This document shows positions 25,755 to 34,200 of a stretch of DNA of 64,000 bases, piece after piece. Source of the DNA: Stigmatella ashevillena (GTDB lineage: Bacteria; Myxococcota; Myxococcia; Myxococcales; Myxococcaceae); assembly GCF_028368975.1 (NCBI RefSeq), contig NZ_JAQNDM010000002.1:7930425-7994424 (forward strand). Reading direction: 5' to 3'. Numbering within the stretch: position 1 is the stretch's first letter; each line of letters begins with the position of its first letter. A program made the translations under genes and the position numbers. The notes beneath the pieces are model-generated. The model saw only the letters and a list, made by a program, of their open reading frames with translations. It was not told the origin of the DNA and searched no databases.

Positions 25755-26747
25755 ATGGCCGAGGTTGTTGGCAGCAGACTGCCGGACGAATCGGGGAACG
25801 GGTTGGCGGATGCCGCTGAACTCGAGAGCATCGCCTCTCAGGCAGCATATGAGACCTTTCTCTCCGCCGTGAAGGCCGTTGACCCAGGGGCACTGGAGGA
25901 GTGCTGCGCCGACGTCGTGCTCGCCTACCACAATGTCGTGCGCGGGGTTGAGGGTGTGCTGGGCAGTGGTGCGGTCATCGTCGGCCGACTGCCGAACGTG
26001 AATGTCGTGGAACTCTCCATGCTTCCACAGCTTGTCCAAGGATTGGCTTTCGCTGCCTTGCAGGTGCACCGCCAACTCCAGGCCGCTTCATTCGGGGCCC
26101 TGTACGCACGGGTTCAGCACCTCCGCCGCAAGCTGCGCAAGGCCGCGGAGGCCCTGGCCGAAGCGAACCTTCTAACCGACTCCGATGCGGACGAAGTCCG
26201 GCTTCACGGCCACCAGGATGTCCTGGAGGACTGTTCAGGACTTGTGGCGCTGCTTCGAAGGAACGAGGCGCGGATTGTTGGCCGCTCACCGGTCACGGCC
26301 TCCGATGTCGCCGAGGCAGAGCAGGTGACCGGAAAGCTCCGGGTGATGCTCGGGCAGTCAGAGGAAGCTCCTGATGGAGGCGCCCATGTCCTCATCAAGG
26401 CGGTCGAGATGCGCGACCGGTTCTGGACGCTGTTGAACCAGCGCCACGATGTGCTCTGGAGGTGCGGCACATGGCTCTACGGCCGAGGGGTTGATGAGCG
26501 TGTGCCGCCTCTGCCAGTCCGGCAGGCCATGGTTCGAAAGTCCCAGCCTGGGACTGCCGAGCGGGAGCTGCCCCGCGCGGGGCCAGAGCCCCGACGCAGC
26601 ATGGGGCCTCCTTCCTTGGCTCCCGCGCGCGCGAGTCCACCCGCAAGCGTGCCCGACACGACGCGGCACCTGCGGGATCTCCAAGGAGAGGTGGAGCGCA
26701 AGACCCGCTTCTTCGTCCGCATGGGCATCATCCCCTCCCAACGCTGA
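25755..26747 (+). CDS. Unrecognised soluble helical protein
   Basis: A 330-residue protein with no signal peptide or membrane helix, predicted mostly helical up to about residue 250, followed by a proline/arginine-rich linker (about 260-300) and a short helical C-terminus. Its codon use is less GC3-biased than the flanking genes. It contains an alanine/leucine-rich central helix set and single WRCGTWLYGRGVDERVPPL and FFVRMGIIP motifs. I do not recognise the family. The 3' part contains a perfect 8-bp palindrome pair around 26540-26556 (AGTCCCAG/CTGGGACT). It stands alone: 135 bp from the upstream divergent lipoprotein gene and convergent with the OmpA gene. Confidence 0.7.
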   Translation: MAEVVGSRLPDESGNGLADAAELESIASQAAYETFLSAVKAVDPGALEECCADVVLAYHNVVRGVEGVLGSGAVIVGRLPNVNVVELSMLPQLVQGLAFAALQVHRQLQAASFGALYARVQHLRRKLRKAAEALAEANLLTDSDADEVRLHGHQDVLEDCSGLVALLRRNEARIVGRSPVTASDVAEAEQVTGKLRVMLGQSEEAPDGGAHVLIKAVEMRDRFWTLLNQRHDVLWRCGTWLYGRGVDERVPPLPVRQAMVRKSQPGTAERELPRAGPEPRRSMGPPSLAPARASPPASVPDTTRHLRDLQGEVERKTRFFVRMGIIPSQR

Positions 26748-26766
26748 GCCCTTCCACCGCGCGGTG

Positions 26767-28245
26767 TCAGGGGCTGGGCGTCTGGGTGGTGACAGGCGCC
26801 TCGGCTTCCATGAGAACGAGCACCTCGGCGCGCCGGTTGAGCTGGTGCTCCTGCTCGGTGGCGGGTTTGGAGCTCACGGGCCAGTCTGCGCCAAGGCCGC
26901 GGATGCGCACCTTCGTCCCTGGAATGCCCTGATCGATCAGGTAGCGCCGCACCGCTTGGGCTCGCCGCAACGACATGAACATCTCGGAGGTGTCGGTGCC
27001 TTCACTGTCCGCGTGCCCCTCGATGATGATGGCGCTCCGCCTGGCCTGCCCAGACCACTGGAGGATGACCTGATCCAGCAGGGGCACCACCCCTGGCAGT
27101 TCCGAGCTGCCCTTCACGAAGTGAACATCTCCCCGGAGCAGTAGCCGCTCCTGCGAGGTGGGCTGGTAGGGCCGGGGAGCCTCGGGGGGAGCATCTTCCT
27201 CGGCCAGGACCACCTTCGGATCCTCGCGGGAGAGCGCGTTGAACTCCCAGGTACTGACCTCACGGACCCGCTTCTCGGAAGGAGGGCGTCTCTGGTCGGC
27301 CAGCGACAGCTGAAGCTCTCGATCCGCTTGTTCATCGATGAAGGAGAGCCTGGGGGGGGGTTCGCTTCGGAACGAGACGCCGGCCAGCAAGCGGAGGCTG
27401 GGGCTTCCGGGCGCCCCGCCCAATCCCGGGCCTCCCAGGATGAAGGTCTCCAGCCCGACCAGCAGGGGAAACCGCACGCCGCCCAGGAGATCCACTGAAA
27501 CCTGGGGAGAAAGGGTGGCCCGGAGTCCCAGTTCCCCCCGAAATCCCTTGCCCGTGGTGGTCAACCCGGCGCCCAGGCGGATCTCCGAGCGTGCTCCGGG
27601 CTGATCCGCCCCTTGGGGGGTGGCCAGAAGAATGGCCGGGCGGAAGAGCACACCCGCCTCCAGGGACGGGTGAAGCCATCCGATGGTGGTCCCTGCGACC
27701 ATCCGGACTTGAAATCGAGGCCCTGTATCACCCGCCAGGGCGTCCCCAGCACCCACGGGCAGACCCACTCCCAGGTCTGCGGAAAGATCCACGGGTTGCC
27801 GATAGTTCCTGGAAAGGAGCCCTAGCCGGGCTTGTATCAGCGGTGTGCCCAACCCCTGAGCGGTCAATCGGGCGAGGCCCACGTTGGTGGGATCTTCTCC
27901 TTGCTGCCAGAGGACAAAGGGGACTTGGACGCCCATCTCGAGCCAGGGCAGGACGCCGTAGCTGGCCGACAGCAGTGCCGTGGCCCGATCCCTGACCACG
28001 GCGAGTTGCTGCTCGCCATCGTCTACTTCCAGGGGCAATCGCTGGTAGTGTCCCAACAGGCTGATGCTCAGGCCCCCCGGAACCATGAGTTCACCGTTGC
28101 CGACCAGTAAGGTTCCGCGGCCCACGTTCGTTTCCAGCCGCTCCAGGTCGAAGCTGGGCAGCTGCGCGGTGGATTGTGCGGATGCCAGCGAGCCAGCGAG
28201 CAATGTCGCGGCCATTGTTACCTGGGCAATAAAAGGTAGACTCAT
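26767..28245 (-). CDS. OmpA-family outer membrane protein
   Basis: A 492-residue exported protein (signal peptide about 1-23, LAGSLASAQ). Residues 30-290 look like an outer-membrane beta-barrel (alternating strands, many Gly/Leu/aromatic residues). A charged linker (300-365) precedes a C-terminal OmpA/MotB peptidoglycan-binding domain (about 370-485), with VHFVKGSSEL, IIIEGHADSEGTDTSEMFMS, LRRAQAVRRYL and the NRRAEVLV end. It anchors the outer membrane to the cell wall. It is divergent from the giant repeat protein gene (42 bp apart); since that gene abuts the T6SS genes, a linked envelope role is conceivable but unproven. Confidence 0.88.
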   Translation of the reverse strand: MSLPFIAQVTMAATLLAGSLASAQSTAQLPSFDLERLETNVGRGTLLVGNGELMVPGGLSISLLGHYQRLPLEVDDGEQQLAVVRDRATALLSASYGVLPWLEMGVQVPFVLWQQGEDPTNVGLARLTAQGLGTPLIQARLGLLSRNYRQPVDLSADLGVGLPVGAGDALAGDTGPRFQVRMVAGTTIGWLHPSLEAGVLFRPAILLATPQGADQPGARSEIRLGAGLTTTGKGFRGELGLRATLSPQVSVDLLGGVRFPLLVGLETFILGGPGLGGAPGSPSLRLLAGVSFRSEPPPRLSFIDEQADRELQLSLADQRRPPSEKRVREVSTWEFNALSREDPKVVLAEEDAPPEAPRPYQPTSQERLLLRGDVHFVKGSSELPGVVPLLDQVILQWSGQARRSAIIIEGHADSEGTDTSEMFMSLRRAQAVRRYLIDQGIPGTKVRIRGLGADWPVSSKPATEQEHQLNRRAEVLVLMEAEAPVTTQTPSP

Positions 28246-28287
28246 GCTCAGGTAGAATCATACCGCCTTCTGTGTAGGGAGGAGCAA

Positions 28288-31200
28288 GTGCTCCGGTTCA
28301 ATGTCCTTGTGATGCTGTGCCTCGGAGCGCTGGTCTCCTGTACACCGGCCGAGCGCGAGAATTCGGCTTCCATGTCCCCGACCGCGCGCCAGATGCTCGC
28401 GCGATCGGACGCGTCCGTGACGGTGCCGACCCTGAAGTGGGCGGAGGCAGAGGACAAGTGCTTTACCTGTCAGAATGTCGGTAAAAAAGCGCTCTGCTCC
28501 TCCGAGACCTCCCTCTGGGCCAATGGGCTGACTTTTCGGGATCCGCTTCCCGCGGGCAGCGTGTTGGTCAAAATCGAGGCTTCGGTCCGCGGACTGCTCA
28601 TCGACAATTCGCCAGCAGGCCCTACCACGGTGAGCGCCTTCTTGAACGATGCCGGTTCACAGTTTGGTTCTTACAGTGCGGGCCTGGGCTCATGCTCTGG
28701 GACGCCCATCTGCCGCCAGTATGAGGCCGCATCCACATACAAAGAAGAGGGATTTGGCAGCAGCGAGTATGTCTATGGAGGTTGGAATACGCTGAAGTTG
28801 AGTGTCCCTGCAGCGGCCAACTACTGCGTCTCCTATGTCGACCTCAAGCTTGTCTATGCGATACCCCGCCTCGTGTTTTCAAGAAGCACGGTGGACTTTG
28901 GCAGACAGAAAATAGGAGGGAGAGGGGATGCGGGGGACGAGATAGTAAAGGTCTATGGCGATCCCGATAGCGGCGTGTTGCTCAAGCTCGGGGCATGCAG
29001 CACCAGCGTGCCTGATGGAGGAAGCAATCCTTTCAGCGTTGTAGGCACCACGTGTGTGGGGGAAGAGCCGACGCCTGAGATTCCGCTGGAAATCAAGGTG
29101 AGGTTCCAGCCTACGGAGACAGGTTCGGTGACAGGGACCCTCCTGGTTGACAGCAATGATCCCACCCATCCAGGCAGTGTGGAACTCACCGGTTATGGAT
29201 TGGCATCCGCCATTGACGTCATCAACCCTGGCGACGCAGGGCTTGTCTTTCCCGAGCAGACGGTAGGCATCCCCTCCTCGTTGGATGTGACGCTCAGAAA
29301 TGTGAGCGCCGAAGCATTGACCGTGACTCCCTCCATCACAAGTGATGGCGGTGTCTCTCCTTTCAGCGTGGCGGCGGGCGGGTTCCCGGTGTCGGCTGAC
29401 GGCGGGGTGCTCTCGGTGACGTTCACCCCCGTCGATGGAGGGGAAGCTTTCTCAACCCTCCTTCTTGCCTCCAATCAGGCGGGAGATCCGGGAGTCGAGG
29501 TTCTGCTGAAAGGAACGGGAGTCAGTCCGAAGCGGGTGATGGACGAAGGACCGCTCGAGTTCGGTGAAGTGCAGTTGCAGGCATACAAGGACCTTCTGGT
29601 GACGGTGAAGGCAGGGGGGACAGGGACGTTGATCCTCTCCGGGGTGGCGGTCACCTTGGCGGATGGAGGAGTGGCGCCCTACACGGTGGACTTGGACGGA
29701 GGGGCTCACACCGTGCCGGCTGGTAGCAGTGGGCTGACCATGAACGTGAAGTTCTCTCCGACGGCAATGGGAGGGGCCTCAGGGATTCTGAAGTTCAAGA
29801 CGAATGAGGAGAGTGATCGCGACGTGGAGGTGCCCTTGAAGGGCACCGGTGTGCAGTCCCAGGTGCTGGTGGAGCCTTCGGCGCTGGCATTCCAAGAGCA
29901 GACGGTGAACAGCCCCAGGCAACTACCGGTGGTGGTGAAGAACCCGGGAACCGGGACGTTGTCGGTCACGAACATCTCAGTGCTCAGCGGGGACGGAGGT
30001 GTGGTGGGGACGAGGCCCTACTCCGTGCTGGACGCGGGAGCGTTCCAAGTGCCCGCCCAGGATGGAGGTGTCCTCCAAGTGCAATTCCATCCTCAGGACG
30101 GTGGGTTGTACGAAGGGATTCTCCGGCTGAAGACGAATGCGCCAGGGCAGGGACAGGTCGATGTCCGGCTGACGGGTGAGGGAGTACGCCCACTGATAGC
30201 GGTTGATCCGAGTCCGGTGGCGTTTGGGGAACAGACGGTGAACTGGGAGAGGGACATCTCGGTTCAGGTGAGGAACGACGGAACGGGCAAGTTGGTGGTC
30301 AGCAAGATAGCGATTGACGCGGGGACGGGAGCCACCCCCTACACCGTGGATGCCCAGACGCTCGAGGTGCCGAAGGGAGAAGCGAAGGACATCCATGTGA
30401 GGTTTAAGCCCATCGACGGAGGTTTTGTCGAGAACCAGCTCATCTTCACCACCAACAAAGAAGGAACGCCCAACACCACGGTTCTGCTGAGAGGAACGGG
30501 TGTGAGTCCGAAGCGGGTGATGGACGAAGGGCCGCTCGAGTTCGGTGAAGTGCAGTTGCAGGCATACAAGGACCTTCCGGTGACGGTGAGGGCAGGAGGG
30601 ACAGGGACGTTGATCCTCACCGGGGTGGCGGTCACCTTGGCGGATGGAGGAGTGGCGCCCTACACGGTGGACCTGGACGGAGGGGCTCACACCGTGCCGG
30701 CCGGTAGCAGCGGGCTGACCATGAACGTGAAGTTCTCTCCGACGGCAATGGGAGGGGCCTCAGGGATTCTGAAGTTCAAGACGAATGAGGAGAGTGATCG
30801 CGACGTGGAGGTGCCCTTGGAGGGCACCGGTGTGCAGTCCCAGGTGCTGGTGGAGCCTTCGGCGCTGGCATTCCAAGAGCAGACGGTGAACAGCCCCAGG
30901 CAACTACCGGTGGTGGTGAAGAACCCGGGAACCGGGACGTTGTCGGTCACGAACATCTCAGTGCTCAGCGGGGACGGAGGTGTGGTGGGGACGAGGCCCT
31001 ACTCCGTGCTGGACGCGGGAGCGTTCCAAGTGCCCGCCCAGGATGGAGGTGTCCTCCAAGTGCAATTCCATCCTCAGGACGGTGGGTTGTACGAAGGGAT
31101 TCTCCGGCTGAAGACGAATGCGCCAGGGCAGGGACAGGTCGATGTCCGGCTGACGGGTGAGGGAGTACGCCCACTGATAGCGGTTGATCCGAGTCCGGTG

Positions 31201-34200
31201 GCGTTTGGGGAACAGACGGTGAACTGGGAGAGGGACATCTCGGTTCAGGTGAGGAACGACGGAACGGGCAAGTTGGTGGTCAGCAAGATAGCGATTGACG
31301 CGGGGACGGGAGCCACCCCCTACACCGTGGATGCCCAGACGCTCGAGGTGCCGAAGGGAGAAGCGAAGGACATCCATGTGAGGTTTAAGCCCATCGACGG
31401 AGGTTTTGTCGAGAACCAGCTCATCTTCACCACCAACAAAGAAGGAACGCCCAACACCACGGTTCTGCTGAGAGGAACGGGTGTGAGTCCGAAGCGGGTG
31501 ATGGACGAAGGACCGCTCGAGTTCGGCGAAGTGCAGTTGCAGGCATACAAGGACCTTCCGGTGACGGTGAAGGCAGGGGGGACAGGGACGTTGATCCTCA
31601 CCGGGGTGGCGGTCACCTTGGCGGATGGAGGAGTGGCGCCCTACACGGTGGACCTGGACGGAGGGGCTCACACCGTGCCGGCCGGTAGCAGTGGGCTGAC
31701 CATGAACGTGAAGTTCTCTCCGACGGCAATGGGAGGGGCCTCAGGGATTCTGAAGTTCAAGACGAATGAGGAGAGTGATCGCGACGTGGAGGTGCCCTTG
31801 GAGGGCACCGGTGTGCAGTCCCAGGTGCTGGTGGAGCCTTCGGCGCTGGCATTCCAAGAGCAGACGGTGAACAGCCCCAGGCAACTACCGGTGGTGGTGA
31901 AGAACCCGGGAACCGGGACGTTGTCGGTCACGAACATCTCAGTGCTCAGCGGGGACGGAGGTGTGGTGGGGACGAGGCCCTACTCCGTGCTGGACGCGGG
32001 AGCGTTCCAAGTGCCCGCCCAGGATGGAGGTGTCCTCCAAGTGCAATTCCATCCTCAGGATGGAGGGTTGTACGAAGGGATCCTCCGGCTGAAGACAAAT
32101 GCGCCAGGGCAGGGACAGGTCGATGTCCGGCTGACGGGTGAGGGAGTACGCCCACTGATAGCGGTTGATCCGAGTCCGGTGGCGTTTGGGGAACAGACGG
32201 TGAACCGGGGGAGAGACATCTCGGTTCAGGTGAGGAACGACGGAACGGGCAAGTTGGTGGTCAGCAAGATAGCGATTGACGCGGGGACGGGAGTCAGCCC
32301 CTACACCGTGGATGCCCAGACGCTCGAGGTGCCGAAAGGAGGATCGAGGGACATCCATGTGAGGTTTGAGCCCACCGACGGAGGTTTTGTCGAGAACCAA
32401 CTCATCTTCACCACCAACAAAGAAGGAACGCCCAACACCACGGTTCTGCTGAGGGGAACAGGGATAAGTCCGCAGCGGGTGATGGACGGAGGGCCGCTCG
32501 AATTCGGCCCTGTGAGGGTTAGTTCGACGCGGAGCTTGCCGGTGACGGTGAAGGCAGGGGGGACAGGGACGTTGATCCTCACCGGGGTGGCGGTCACCTT
32601 GGTGGATGGAGGAGTGGCGCCCTACACGGTGGATCTGGACGGAGGGGCTCACAACGTGCCGGCCGGTAGCGGAGGGCTGACCATGAACGTGAGGTTCTCC
32701 CCCACGGCAAAGGGAGATGTGCCGGGCTTCTTGAAGTTCCAGACGAATGAGGAGAGTGATCGCAACGTGGAGGTGCCCTTGGTGGGCAATGGGGTCACCC
32801 TATTGTCCGCGAACACCGATGGGGGAATCCTCGAATTTGGTCCCGTCCCCAAGGGTGGCAAAGGGAGCATCGTTGTCTCGCTGGAAAATACCAGCAATCT
32901 CCCCATCACGTTGTCTCAGCCCTCGTTGAGCCCGCCATTCAGTTTCGAAATTGGCTCCTTGGTGATCAACAAGGGGACCCAAACCTTCAAGGTCCATTTT
33001 TCGCCGGAGGTAGATCAGGAGTTTTCGCAGCAGCTCATCTTGGAGAGCGATGCCGACAACAGCCCTCTGACCTGGGAACTCAAAGGCAGGGGAATCGTGG
33101 CGCGGGCGCACTTGTCGCACTCTTCTAGCGACGCTGGAATCAGCAGTTATGACTTCGGTGCGGTGCGGGCGGGTGATGGAGATGGGGGCACGGGCAGTAC
33201 CGTTCAGCAAACATTCAGGCTCTCCAACACGGGAGAAGCGGCACTCACCATCAGCCAGCCTCCCTTCATTCCAGGGGATGGAGGAGTCTTTAGTTACCTG
33301 GGGGCTTCTGGGGTGACCATTCCTCCAGGACAAGGTTTCAATTTCGAAGTCTCATTCACGCCCAAAGCAGAGCAGTCTTACAGCGCAGAGCTCGTCATCA
33401 ACTCGAACGCTGATAACAGCCCGACCAAGTTGTTCCTGCAGGGGGTGGGTTCTTCGTCCAAGCTGATGGTCTCCCGCCCGGATATCCCCTTCGGGGACGT
33501 GCGGGTGGGTTCCGAGAGTGCCAAGGCTCCCGTGACCATCACCAACTCGGGCTTGGCGCCCGCGTTCATCCAGAGCATCCCGATCCAAGGCCCCTTCCGG
33601 GTGATGTGCGCTCCAGCGGATGGAGGCTCTGATGGTGGACTGGGATGCGATCTGCCCAGACAGGTCACTTCCGGGCAGCCCTTCACGTTCTACGTCTCGT
33701 TCAAGCCGTCCCAGCCTGGAGAGGTCGATGGGGGGCAACTCACCATCACCAACGACCTGAATGCCAGCCTCAAGGTGTCCCTCACGGGAAAGGGCACGGT
33801 TGCCTCGATGAATGTGGTCCCATCGCAGCTCACCTTCGGATCGCAGGTGGTGTCCAGCGATGGAGGAAGCCAGACGGTGACCATTTACAACAATGGCATC
33901 GCCGATCTTTCGATCTCGCGCATCGATTTCGTCGACAAGTCCGTGTTCAAGATTGATCCCCCCGAAGCAGCCCCCTCGGAAGGCTCACCCTTGGTCATTG
34001 GAGGCGGTACCAATAAGACGTTGAACGTGCTCTTCGTGCCGAAAAACATTGGACCTGTCTTGGAGGCCAATGGGATGTCCATCGTCAGCGATGCGTTCGC
34101 GAACGCGACTGCCAGCGTGGGCTTGTCGGGAACAGGCATCGATGGCCAGTTGGTCATGGTGGATGCCGGCGTCATCTCCTTTTCCGAAGTGGAGGTCGGA

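Noticed and set aside
26460-26560. tRNA-like segment (GGTTCGA with flanking stems)
   Set aside because: The T-loop-like GGTTCGAAA has no matching T-stem and no cloverleaf could be drawn; it lies inside an open coding frame.
29521-32463. CRISPR array or insertion-sequence interpretation of the long repeats
   Set aside because: Units are 981 bp, directly adjacent without spacers, in frame and encode ASH domains.
29977-32652. Three 237-codon minus-strand frames repeated at 981-bp spacing
   Set aside because: They recur only because the giant gene is repeated on the other strand; not independent genes.
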